Origin: CAIOZW01 sp049317725
GTDB lineage: Bacteria; Acidobacteriota; Blastocatellia; RBC074
Length of the DNA: 18,409 bases
Direction: 5' to 3'
NCBI GenBank assembly: GCA_049317725.1
Contig: JBMOHS010000075.1
Span: 1 to 18,409, forward strand
In this document: positions 7,029 to 14,825 of the stretch, in pieces
Layout: every line of letters starts with the position of its first letter
How positions within the stretch are numbered: position 1 is the first letter of the stretch
Position numbers and translations under genes: made by a program
Notes under the pieces: model-generated
Told to the model about the DNA's origin: nothing
Database searches by the model: none
The model's input: the letters and a program-made list of their open reading frames with translations, nothing else

Positions 7029-7754
7029 ATGTCAGGAGCGACGGTGGAGCATATTCTGAAGACGTCCCGGAGCGCGATCATCGACCTGTTGAAGGCGAAC
7101 GGGGCGATGAGCGCCGAGCAGTTGGCCGAGTCGTTGGGGGTCTCGAAGGTCTGTGTGCGGCGGCATCTCGGGGTCCTCGAGAGTGATGGGCTGATTGGAT
7201 TCGAGCAGGAGCGGCACGAGCGGGGGCGGCCGCGACACCTCTACCGGTTGACAGAGAAAGCGCGGTGCCTCTTTCCGCAGCGGTATGATGAGTTGGCGAG
7301 GGAAGTGATGAGCCAGATCGAGCGGCAGTTCGGGGAAGCGGCGCTGGCACAGGTGCTGCGGGCGCGTGCTGACGAATGGATCGCGCAGTTGACGACGGAG
7401 TTGGACGGGCTCTCCTTCGAGGAGCGGGTGCGGACGCTGGCGCGGATGATCACGGCGCGAGGCTATTTGGCGGAGAGCCGGCGCCAGAAAGATGGCTCCT
7501 ACCGGTTGCGCAAGCGCCACTGTCCGACGGAGAAGGTCGCGGTCAGTTATCCGCAGCTCTGCGATGAGGAGGTGCGGGTCTACCGCGAGGTGATGGGGGG
7601 CGCGGTGACGCGCGAATGCCGGATCGCCGATGGGCACCGGGTCTGTGAGTTTCGGATCGAGGCGCCAGTGCTTGTTCAGGTGACCGGCCTGGGAGCGGGG
7701 CAAGTGGTGGAGCGTGAGCGCCCCCGTAGCGAGCTGCCGGTCTTGACGGCCTGA
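7029..7754 (+). CDS. sufR: SufR-like Fe-S cluster-sensing transcriptional regulator
   Basis: This 241-residue protein has an N-terminal winged helix (residues about 12-75: RSAIIDLLKANGAMSAEQLA, SLGVSKVCVRRHLGVLESDGL, and the wing ERGRPRHLYRLTEKA). Its C-terminal domain carries four cysteines (165, 178, 197, 206) in the SufR-like context RKRHCPTEKVAV, YPQLCDEE, RECRIADGHRVCEFRIE. The first pair has the CX12C spacing I associate with SufR-type cluster ligands. SufR represses Fe-S assembly genes when it holds its cluster. A SufR-type operator overlaps its own promoter, and the next genes are mrp and an A-type carrier, which fits the role. The divergent korA operon encodes an Fe-S enzyme and may also respond. 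The first ATG is needed for the full helix-turn-helix and sits about at the predicted transcription start. The exact set of cluster ligands is an inference. Confidence 0.8.
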   Translation: MSGATVEHILKTSRSAIIDLLKANGAMSAEQLAESLGVSKVCVRRHLGVLESDGLIGFEQERHERGRPRHLYRLTEKARCLFPQRYDELAREVMSQIERQFGEAALAQVLRARADEWIAQLTTELDGLSFEERVRTLARMITARGYLAESRRQKDGSYRLRKRHCPTEKVAVSYPQLCDEEVRVYREVMGGAVTRECRIADGHRVCEFRIEAPVLVQVTGLGAGQVVERERPRSELPVLTA

Positions 7755-7821
7755 AGAGCGTCGATGCGAGAAGACACGAAAGCATAGTCGACGACGAATC
7801 AAGTGGAGAGAGAGGGGTGGA

Positions 7822-8910
<1,089 letters not shown>

Positions 8911-9029
8911 GGCGTGGCCCGTCCGGCAGAGGCAAGCAGGGTTTTGTGGTGGCAGCAGGCAGATCGTTGGTCGAAGAGAGATCACGGCAACACAACCATT
9001 GATACCTTACATCAAGGAGAGAGAAGAAG

Positions 9030-9359
9030 ATGAACTTGACGATGACAGATTCAGCAGCACAAGAAGTGAAGAAGTTCCTCGAGGCCGAGCAGGTTGGGGA
9101 GAATGGCGGACTGCGAGTCCAGGTTGCACCGGGCGGTTGTTCTGGGTTCCAGTACAAGATGCACATCGAAGAGGGCCCGGGGATGAACGACGAGGTGATC
9201 GACCTTGAGGGGCTGCGGGTCTTTGTCGACATCTTCAGCATGCAGTACCTCGAGAATGTCCAGATCGACTACGTCAGCAACGTCATGGGCTCCGGCTTCA
9301 CCTTCAACAACCCGAATGCGCAGGGTGGATGCGGGTGTGGCAGTTCCTTCTCCGCCTAG
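9030..9359 (+). CDS. A-type Fe-S carrier protein (IscA/ErpA/HesB family)
   Basis: A 109-residue protein of normal family length. The three conserved cysteines are present: Cys37 in APGGCSGFQY and Cys101/Cys103 in GGCGCGSSF. The body (MNLTMTDSAAQEVKKFL, GGLRVQV, SMQYLENVQIDYV, GSGFTFNNPNA) is typical. Such dimers receive clusters from a scaffold and pass [2Fe-2S] or [4Fe-4S] clusters to apoproteins in the cytoplasm. Whether it corresponds to ErpA, IscA or SufA cannot be decided. It follows mrp by 119 bases on the same strand, and a clear terminator ends the unit 23 bases after its stop. AAGGAG lies 10 bases before the ATG. Confidence 0.93.
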   Translation: MNLTMTDSAAQEVKKFLEAEQVGENGGLRVQVAPGGCSGFQYKMHIEEGPGMNDEVIDLEGLRVFVDIFSMQYLENVQIDYVSNVMGSGFTFNNPNAQGGCGCGSSFSA

Positions 9360-9381
9360 CAGAGAAGAGTGAATAGAGAGG

Positions 9382-9433
9382 GGCTTCTCTCGGGACGATC
9401 CGTGAGGGATCGACGGGAGAAGCCTTTTCTTTC
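9382..9433 (+). terminator. Intrinsic terminator of the sufR-mrp-carrier unit
   Basis: A long hairpin: GGCTTCTC (9382-9389) pairs with GAGAAGCC (9417-9424), and an inner CGATCC pairs with GGATCG around a short loop. The stem is followed directly by TTTTCTTTC (9425-9433). It begins 23 bases after the stop of the A-type carrier gene and separates it from the ygfZ unit. Confidence 0.85.
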
Positions 9434-9442
9434 CTCCAAAGC

Positions 9443-9484
9443 GAGGGGTGAGGGGTGAGGGACGAGGGACGGGGGACGAGGGGA
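9443..9484 (+). repeat. Six G-rich heptamer repeats, potential G-quadruplex
   Basis: Six imperfect 7-base units lie in tandem: GAGGGGT twice, GAGGGAC twice, GGGGGAC, GAGGGGA. They give six runs of three or more G separated by 2-4 bases, which satisfies the G-quadruplex pattern. The block fills the 57-base gap between the terminator and the ygfZ start and overlaps its ribosome binding site region. No -10 box is visible in the gap. Confidence 0.7.
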
Positions 9485-9490
9485 GCAGGG

Positions 9491-10573
9491 ATGAGTGGAA
9501 GTGGGATCGAGGAGGGACGGCCAGTGGGTCAGGCGAGCGTGGAGGCACAGTACCGGGCGGTACGCACGGGAGTGGGCCTCTTCGACTTAGTCGGCAATGG
9601 ACTGCTGCGCGTGACGGGGAAGAATGCCATCCCGTTTCTGCACGGGTTGGTCAGCAACGAAGTGCGAACGCTCGAGGTAGGCGAGGGCGTCTTGGCGGCC
9701 TTTCCCACGCTGCAAGGAAAGCTGCTGGCATTGGCACGGATCTACCGGATCGAGGGAGGAGTGCTGCTGGAGGTCGAGGCGTCGAATCGCGAGAAGGTGC
9801 TGCGCAATCTTTCGCGATTTGTCTTGGCGGGAGAGTTCTGGATCGAGGATCTGAGCGAGGCGTGGTGCGGGCTGGCCTTGGAAGGGCCAGGGGTCGAGCA
9901 GCTGCTGGGAGCGGTGGCTGAGGGGTGGCGCGTCGAGGAGGAGAAGCCGCTCTCACGACGCTTGGTGATCACCCAGATTGGCGGGGTCGAGGTCTGGGCG
10001 GCGGCGCACCGTCGGTGTGGCGAGCCCGGCTATGACCTCTTTCTTCCGCGGGAGGTGATCGAGGGGATCAGGGAGCGACTGCTGGCTGTCGAGGTTCCCT
10101 TTCCGGTCCTGAGGATCGATGTGGAGGTCTTCGAGATGGCCCGGATCGAGGCAGGGGTTCCGCGGGAGGGGCAGGACGCTGGTGAGGAGTATATCCTGCT
10201 CGAGACCGGCTTGGGCGAAGCGATCAGCTACGAGAAGGGGTGCTACCTCGGGCAGGAGGTGATCGCGCGAATCCACTGGCGAGGCCAGCCGGCGCGGCAG
10301 TTGCGGGGGATCCTTCCGGAGATGTCCGAGGCAGGGGGCGTGCCGCCGGTCGGGACCGAACTCTACGCAACCGATGGCTCGCTGACGGAGCGGAAGATCG
10401 GGCAGATCACCAGCGCGACCTGGAGCCTGGGACGGCAACGGCCGATCGCCTTGGGCTATGTGCACCGCTACTATCTCACCCCGGGAACGACCGTCGAGTT
10501 GAAGCAGGGGGAGACGACACTGGGACGCGGGGAGGTGACGGACCTGCCGTTCACTGCCGATCGGAAAGGATGA
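9491..10573 (+). CDS. ygfZ: YgfZ/GcvT-like folate-binding Fe-S maintenance protein
   Basis: This 360-residue protein shows the GcvT fold order: LFDLVGNGLLRVTGKNAIPFLHGLVSNEV (about residues 30-58) with FPTLQGKLLALARIY, and the signature KGCYLGQEVIARIHWRGQ with Cys251. That K-G-C-Y-x-G-Q-E motif marks YgfZ/IbaG57-type proteins rather than the glycine-cleavage T protein. They use tetrahydrofolate and help repair or assemble Fe-S enzymes. It follows the Fe-S genes sufR, mrp and the A-type carrier, which fits. The start is uncertain: I chose ATG 9491, with GGGGAGCAGGG before it. A GTG at 9455 would add 12 residues encoded by the heptamer repeat. It opens a run of six closely packed genes; the next starts 3 bases after its stop. 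Confidence 0.88.
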   Translation: MSGSGIEEGRPVGQASVEAQYRAVRTGVGLFDLVGNGLLRVTGKNAIPFLHGLVSNEVRTLEVGEGVLAAFPTLQGKLLALARIYRIEGGVLLEVEASNREKVLRNLSRFVLAGEFWIEDLSEAWCGLALEGPGVEQLLGAVAEGWRVEEEKPLSRRLVITQIGGVEVWAAAHRRCGEPGYDLFLPREVIEGIRERLLAVEVPFPVLRIDVEVFEMARIEAGVPREGQDAGEEYILLETGLGEAISYEKGCYLGQEVIARIHWRGQPARQLRGILPEMSEAGGVPPVGTELYATDGSLTERKIGQITSATWSLGRQRPIALGYVHRYYLTPGTTVELKQGETTLGRGEVTDLPFTADRKG

Positions 10574-10576
10574 GCG

Positions 10577-10927
10577 ATGGAGAGAGAAGCGGAGACGAGT
10601 GGGACGGAGGCCCTGGCGGCAGAACCGGCCGAATTGCCGAGCACCTGGGGGATCGAGTCGGCGGAGTTGGCCTACCAGGTGATCGCACGCTATGTCGAGC
10701 ACACGCAGGTCTCCGGGATGCTGATCGCCATGCTGGCGAGTGCGCTCGGGGAGGAGCGGGTCAAGCCGATTGCCGCGAGTGAGTACTGGCAGCACTACAT
10801 GGCCGGCAAGCGCGTCCTGACGGAAGCGAAGTCAGAGATCGACCGGCTGACCGAGCTGATCGACGAGGTGCGGCGGTCGAGCCGGGAGGTGGCGGTCGAA
10901 GCTCTCTCCCCCGCCAAGGAGGAGTAA
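10577..10927 (+). CDS. Unknown 116-residue helical protein between ygfZ and rhodanese genes
   Basis: I do not recognise a family. The first 25 residues are acidic and low in complexity (REAETSGTEALAAEPAEL). The rest predicts mainly helices: SAELAYQVIARYVEHTQVSG, MLIAMLASALGEERVKPIAA, SEYWQHYMAGKRVLTEAKSE, and a final charged coiled-coil-like helix (EIDRLTELIDEVRRSSREV). There is no cysteine, membrane segment or signal peptide. It begins 3 bases after ygfZ stops, with AAAGGA before the ATG, and its TAA overlaps the ATG of the rhodanese gene by one base, so the three should be made together. The context suggests a small partner in Fe-S or sulfur handling, which is inference only. Confidence 0.8.
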   Translation: MEREAETSGTEALAAEPAELPSTWGIESAELAYQVIARYVEHTQVSGMLIAMLASALGEERVKPIAASEYWQHYMAGKRVLTEAKSEIDRLTELIDEVRRSSREVAVEALSPAKEE

Positions 10928-11259
10928 TGTCGCCAGCCTATGGTCGATTGACGGTGGAGGAGCTGCAACAGAAGCGGGCGAGTGGAGCGGTGCTGCGATT
11001 GATCGACGTCCGGGAGCCATCGGAGCACGCCCTCGCCCGGATCGAAGGGTCGGAGCTGCGCCCACTGGGGGGGATCCTCTCCTGGCATCGCGAGCTGCCA
11101 AGCCCGACGGAGGAGATCGTGCTCTACTGCCATCACGGGATGCGCTCGGAGCGGGCCTGTCAGATTCTCGCCGCCCAGGGCTTCACCAATGTCCACAACT
11201 TGGTTGGAGGGATCGATGCCTGGTCGCTCTCCATCGATCCGAGCGTCCCACGATATTGA
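10927..11259 (+). CDS. Single-domain rhodanese-like sulfurtransferase
   Basis: A 110-residue rhodanese domain of normal length. LRLIDVREPSEHALARIEGS (residues 23-42) is the typical first half, and VLYCHHGMRSERACQIL carries the active-site Cys68 in a CHHGMRS loop. The end, QGFTNVHNLVGGIDAW, is the standard C-terminal motif. Such proteins carry sulfane sulfur as a persulfide on the cysteine. Within a cluster of Fe-S genes it may supply or relay sulfur. The start codon overlaps the stop of the gene before (TAATG) and GGAG lies just upstream. The stop overlaps the TTG start proposed for the next gene. Confidence 0.93.
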   Translation: MSPAYGRLTVEELQQKRASGAVLRLIDVREPSEHALARIEGSELRPLGGILSWHRELPSPTEEIVLYCHHGMRSERACQILAAQGFTNVHNLVGGIDAWSLSIDPSVPRY

Positions 11260-11720
11260 AAACGGACAGGGCCATCGGTCGCGACCTCTTCCCGTTGCAC
11301 CTGCTTCCCCGCCCGAGGTTCCATTTGTCATCCGATCCGTTCACGACAGCCCTGGCGATGTTCGATCGTGGAGAGTACTTTGAGAGCCACGAGCTGCTTG
11401 AAGATCTCTGGCGGGAGGCCCCTCCGGGAGACGAGCGAACGTGTCTGCAGGGGCTGGTTCAGGTGGCGGTGGCACTTTGCCACGATCAGCGGGGCAATGA
11501 AAAGGGGGCCCGGGGCGTCTACCAGCGGGCGAGGGCGAGGCTGCTGGCCTTGCCCCCACAAATGATGGGAATCAACCTGCGAAAATTGGCCGAGGAGCTT
11601 GACAGATATTTTGGCGGGGAACTTGGGGCCAGCCCTCCCCGGCTGAGGCGGGTCGAACCACTGACCCAGACAACAGAGGAGACGGATGCGGGAACTCTCA
11701 CCCGAGACATTGTCCTTTGA
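11256..11720 (+). CDS. DUF309 family protein
   Basis: The core FDRGEYFESHELLEDLWREAP, followed by CLQGLVQVAVALCHDQRGNEKGARGVYQRARARL, matches DUF309, a family of small all-helical proteins of unknown function found in cyanobacteria, Chloroflexota, Deinococcus and Firmicutes. The start is uncertain. The frame can open at TTG 11256, overlapping the rhodanese stop as TTGA, giving 154 residues. The DUF309 core only needs the protein from about PRFHLSSDPF (about residue 19), so a later start is possible; the next ATG (11359) would cut the core. The last 35 bases overlap the pseudouridine synthase gene. It is part of the ygfZ-to-flavoprotein unit. Confidence 0.8.
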   Translation: MKTDRAIGRDLFPLHLLPRPRFHLSSDPFTTALAMFDRGEYFESHELLEDLWREAPPGDERTCLQGLVQVAVALCHDQRGNEKGARGVYQRARARLLALPPQMMGINLRKLAEELDRYFGGELGASPPRLRRVEPLTQTTEETDAGTLTRDIVL

Positions 11721-12642
11721 ATGGACCGTTATCGAAGATCGAATCCGGTTGGACCAGTTTGTCAGCCGAGAGCTGCCGCGGATCAGCCAGACGCGGTTGC
11801 GCCGATTGATCGCCGAGGGAGGGGTACTGGTCAATGGACAGCCCTCGCAGAAGGGGGCGCACCTCAGGCCGGGGGCACACGTTGCCGTGCGCATCCACTC
11901 CGCCGATCGATCATCGGCAACCCCGGAGCCCATTCCGTTGGGGGTCCTTTACGAGGACCCGGATCTGATCGTCGTCAACAAGCCGCGCGGGCTGCTGACC
12001 CACCCTAACCACAAGGAGAAGTCTGGGACCCTGACCAACGGGTTGGCCTACCACTTCTGGAAGACGGAAGGGGAGGCGATCCGACCCGGGCTTGTCCATC
12101 GGCTCGACCGGCAGACCTCGGGGGCGATCCTCGTCGCCAAGACGGCGCGGGCCCACCGGACGCTCTCGAAGCATTTTCGGGAGCGATGGGTGCGGAAGGT
12201 CTATCTCGCCCTGGTCAGCGGCAAGGTGGCGGCGGAGACGGGGACGATCGAGGCCCCGATCGGCTGCGATGCGGCTCAATGGCCGAAGTGGCGAATCCTC
12301 CCCGAGACGGCTGGGGGGCGCGAGTCAGAGACGGCCTACCGGGTCCGGGAGCGGTTTCCTGTCCACACGCTGCTCGAATTGGAGCCGAAGACGGGGCGGA
12401 CGCACCAGTTGCGGATCCATTGTGCTTCAATCGGACACCCGATCGTCGGCGACGACATCTATGCCCCGGGCATCGACCCATTGGCCAGTGCCCACCACCT
12501 GCGGGCACAACTGCTCCACGCGTGGCGGCTCGAATTTCGGCACCCGGCCACCAACCAACCGATCCACTGTGAGGCCCCACTGCCGGATGACTTCCAGTCG
12601 GTCCTCGCCCATTTGCGCGAGGGAGAGGAGGCATGGCAATGA
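11686..12642 (+). CDS. RluD-family pseudouridine synthase with S4 domain
   Basis: A 318-residue protein. Residues about 19-70 form an S4 RNA-binding domain (RLDQFVSRELPRISQTRLRR, then GVLVNGQ). The catalytic domain follows: LYEDPDLIVVNKPRGLLTHP (89-107), the catalytic HRLDRQTSG with Asp141, a middle part with SKHFRERWVRKVYLALVSG, and KTGRTHQLRIHCASIGHPIVGD. It converts uridines to pseudouridine in RNA, probably in 23S rRNA as RluC/RluD do; the exact target is not readable. GAGGAG lies 3-4 bases before the ATG. The gene overlaps DUF309 by 35 bases and the next gene by 10, which implies translational coupling. Its place among redox genes looks like operon packing rather than shared function. 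Confidence 0.92.
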   Translation: MRELSPETLSFEWTVIEDRIRLDQFVSRELPRISQTRLRRLIAEGGVLVNGQPSQKGAHLRPGAHVAVRIHSADRSSATPEPIPLGVLYEDPDLIVVNKPRGLLTHPNHKEKSGTLTNGLAYHFWKTEGEAIRPGLVHRLDRQTSGAILVAKTARAHRTLSKHFRERWVRKVYLALVSGKVAAETGTIEAPIGCDAAQWPKWRILPETAGGRESETAYRVRERFPVHTLLELEPKTGRTHQLRIHCASIGHPIVGDDIYAPGIDPLASAHHLRAQLLHAWRLEFRHPATNQPIHCEAPLPDDFQSVLAHLREGEEAWQ

Positions 12643-13565
12643 GTCAAGCGGAGGTGATCATCCTCGGAGGAGGCCCCGCCGGGATCAGTGCCCTGCTCTG
12701 GTGCCATTCGCTCCACCTGCGTGGCCGCTTGCTTGAACGGGGGGAGGCACTCGGCGGGCAACTGCTGCAGATGTACCACCGGCTGACCGACTATCCCGGC
12801 CTGCCCGGACTGACCGGGGCCGAGTTGCGAGACCGGTTTGTCGACCACCTCGGGGAGCTGGCCCTCGATTGGCGGACCGGATGCCAGATCGAGTCCGTCG
12901 ACCTGCGGAAGCGGACGGTGCGCCTCGCCGGGGAAGAGGTCTCCGCCGAGGCCTTGATCCTGGCAACGGGCGCACGGAAGCGGACGCTCGGAGTCCCGGG
13001 AGAGGAGCGCTTCGCCTTGCGCGGAATCAGCTATTCCGGAACACGCGACCATTCAATCTATGCTGGGCGGGAGGTCTGTGTCGTCGGTGGGGGGGACTCG
13101 GCGATCGAGAACTGCCTGATCCTCGCGCGCGTCTGTCCAAGGGTGACACTGATCCACCGTTCGGATCGCTTCCGGGCGCGGGCGAGTTGGCTGAGTGCAG
13201 CAGAGGCGACTCCCAACATCCACTTTCTCCCCTGGACAGAAGTGCTCGAGGTCGAAGGGAGTGACCACGTCGAGTCGCTCCGGCTGCGGGACCTTCGGAG
13301 TGGGGCCGAGCACCACTTCGCCACGGGAGCACTCTTCGTCAAGATCGGAATTCAACCCAATACCGAACTCTTCACCGGCCAACTGCCCCTGGATCCAGAG
13401 GGCTACCTCATCGTCGATCACCACCAGCGGACAGAGATCGATCAGGTCTACGGCGTTGGCGACGTCACCCGGCCGGTCTGCTTGAGCATTCCCACGGCCG
13501 TCGGGCACGGCGCGATCGCCGCCAAGGAGATCGCCCTGCGCCGGCTGAGCGGTTCCTTAGTGTAG
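12633..13565 (+). CDS. Thioredoxin-reductase-like NADPH flavoprotein lacking the redox CxxC
   Basis: A 310-residue two-dinucleotide-binding flavoprotein. FAD motifs: IILGGGPAGIS (9-19), LILATGARKR, and the C-terminal YGVGDVTRP. The NADPH site is intact: VVGGGDSAIENCLILA and IHRSDRFRA. Where thioredoxin reductases have CATC, this protein has Ser-Gly-Thr-Arg (residues 135-138, in GISYSGTRDHSIYAG). It therefore cannot reduce thioredoxin in the usual way. Known CxxC-less members of this fold are ferredoxin/flavodoxin:NADP oxidoreductases of the YumC type, a reasonable guess given the ferredoxin-dependent enzyme nearby. ATG 12633 is preceded by GAGAGGAGG and overlaps the previous stop. Its end overlaps the convergent ATP-grasp gene by 9 bases. 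Confidence 0.85.
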   Translation: MAMSQAEVIILGGGPAGISALLWCHSLHLRGRLLERGEALGGQLLQMYHRLTDYPGLPGLTGAELRDRFVDHLGELALDWRTGCQIESVDLRKRTVRLAGEEVSAEALILATGARKRTLGVPGEERFALRGISYSGTRDHSIYAGREVCVVGGGDSAIENCLILARVCPRVTLIHRSDRFRARASWLSAAEATPNIHFLPWTEVLEVEGSDHVESLRLRDLRSGAEHHFATGALFVKIGIQPNTELFTGQLPLDPEGYLIVDHHQRTEIDQVYGVGDVTRPVCLSIPTAVGHGAIAAKEIALRRLSGSLV

Positions 13566-14759
13566 CGGTTTGTCTGGGACAGGTAAGGTCGCGTGAAAGT
13601 CCTCCTGGAAGCGCTGCCCATATTCCCCAAGGAGCGACTCGACCCGTGCCGGATCGGGCGAGGCGAGGATCAGTCCGGCGTGGTGGCGTTTGTGCAGGCG
13701 CCAGACGACCTCTTCGTCCTGGTAGCCACTCAGGTCTGGCCATTCCTGCCGGGAGAGGGTCAAGAGAATCCCCGCCGAGAGATCTTTGGTGGGGGAGAGC
13801 TCGTAGGGCACCTCTTCGGTGGCCAGCTCGATGCGGGCCCACTCAACCCAGAGGTTATGCCCAGTTCCCGCCTCGATCATCTCTGCCAAGTGGGCCCCAC
13901 CGACACGCGCGGCAATCTCCAGAAAGTAGAACTTGCCGTCGGCCTCCGCGCGGATGAACTCGGCGTGGGTCACCCCTTCGACCATCCCCAGTGCCTTGAT
14001 GACCCGCCGATTGATCTTACGCAGGGCCTTCTCCTCGTCGGATCCCGGCGCGAGCAGGCGACTGGTGAAGAGCCCCCCCTCGTGCGAGGTGATGATCGGG
14101 GGGGCGCCGTACCGGGAGGCCGCGGCAAAGACCACCTTCTTGCCGGTGACGATCGAGTCGACGTGGTAGACCTCGCCCGGCAGAAACTGCTCCAGCAGGT
14201 AGTGGGACTGCTCATCGCCGAGTTGATCGAGAATCGGCCAGAGTTCATCAGAGGCGTGGATCTTGCGAATGCCGATCGCCGAGGCGGAAGATCGCGGCTT
14301 GAGCATCCAGGGCGGGGGCACCCGGGCCATGAAGTCCCGCAGGGCTTCGTGGTAGAAGATCGGGGAGAAGGCAGGAACGCGAATCTCCTTGGCCGCGGTG
14401 CGTAGCCGCATCGCCAGCTTGTCGCGAAAGTGGCGGGTGACCGTCTCCCCCATTCCCGGCAGGCGGAGATGCTCGCGCAGGGCCGCCGCCATCTCCAGAT
14501 CGAACTCGTCGAGGGCCACGAGGCGACAAATATCGTGGCTGCGGGCAAGCCAGCTGACGGCGTTGATCATGTGGGAACGAACGGTCAGCTCCGGCATGAG
14601 GAAGACTTGGTCGATCGCTTCCCGCGGCCAATCGGCGTCGCGGAGCGATTCCTTGGTGACGAGGATGACGTGCCAGCCCAGCCGGTGAGCCTCCCGCAGG
14701 AAGGGCTGCCCTTTCTCGAAGCTGGTCATGCAGAGGATCGTGCCGGGTCGGGATGACAT
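13557..14759 (-). CDS. ATP-grasp domain protein (amino-acid ligase or carboxylase type)
   Basis: A 400-residue protein. An N-terminal Rossmann-like preATP-grasp part (residues 6-110: ILCMTSFEKGQPFLREAHRL, VALDEFDLEMAAALREHLRL) precedes the ATP-grasp fold. WMLKPRSSASAIGIRKI holds the nucleotide-binding lysine, YLLEQFLPGEVYHVDSIV follows, and FLEIAARVGGAHLAEMIEAG supplies the metal-binding Glu and the basic-residue loop. Such enzymes form an acyl phosphate and join it to an amine or thiol. This layout resembles L-amino acid ligases and related biosynthetic ATP-grasp proteins. The substrate is unknown. AGGAGGTG lies 4 bases before the ATG, a near-perfect ribosome binding site. It is the last gene of the minus-strand unit, 66 bases after the omega-amidase stop, and overlaps the convergent flavoprotein gene. 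Confidence 0.82.
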   Translation of the reverse strand: MSSRPGTILCMTSFEKGQPFLREAHRLGWHVILVTKESLRDADWPREAIDQVFLMPELTVRSHMINAVSWLARSHDICRLVALDEFDLEMAAALREHLRLPGMGETVTRHFRDKLAMRLRTAAKEIRVPAFSPIFYHEALRDFMARVPPPWMLKPRSSASAIGIRKIHASDELWPILDQLGDEQSHYLLEQFLPGEVYHVDSIVTGKKVVFAAASRYGAPPIITSHEGGLFTSRLLAPGSDEEKALRKINRRVIKALGMVEGVTHAEFIRAEADGKFYFLEIAARVGGAHLAEMIEAGTGHNLWVEWARIELATEEVPYELSPTKDLSAGILLTLSRQEWPDLSGYQDEEVVWRLHKRHHAGLILASPDPARVESLLGEYGQRFQEDFHATLPVPDKPLH

Positions 14760-14825
14760 CTCTCACCTCCTCTTTGAATCTGCAGGGGACGACGTTGACG
14801 TTTGGAGAAGCGCCCGGGGGCGTGG

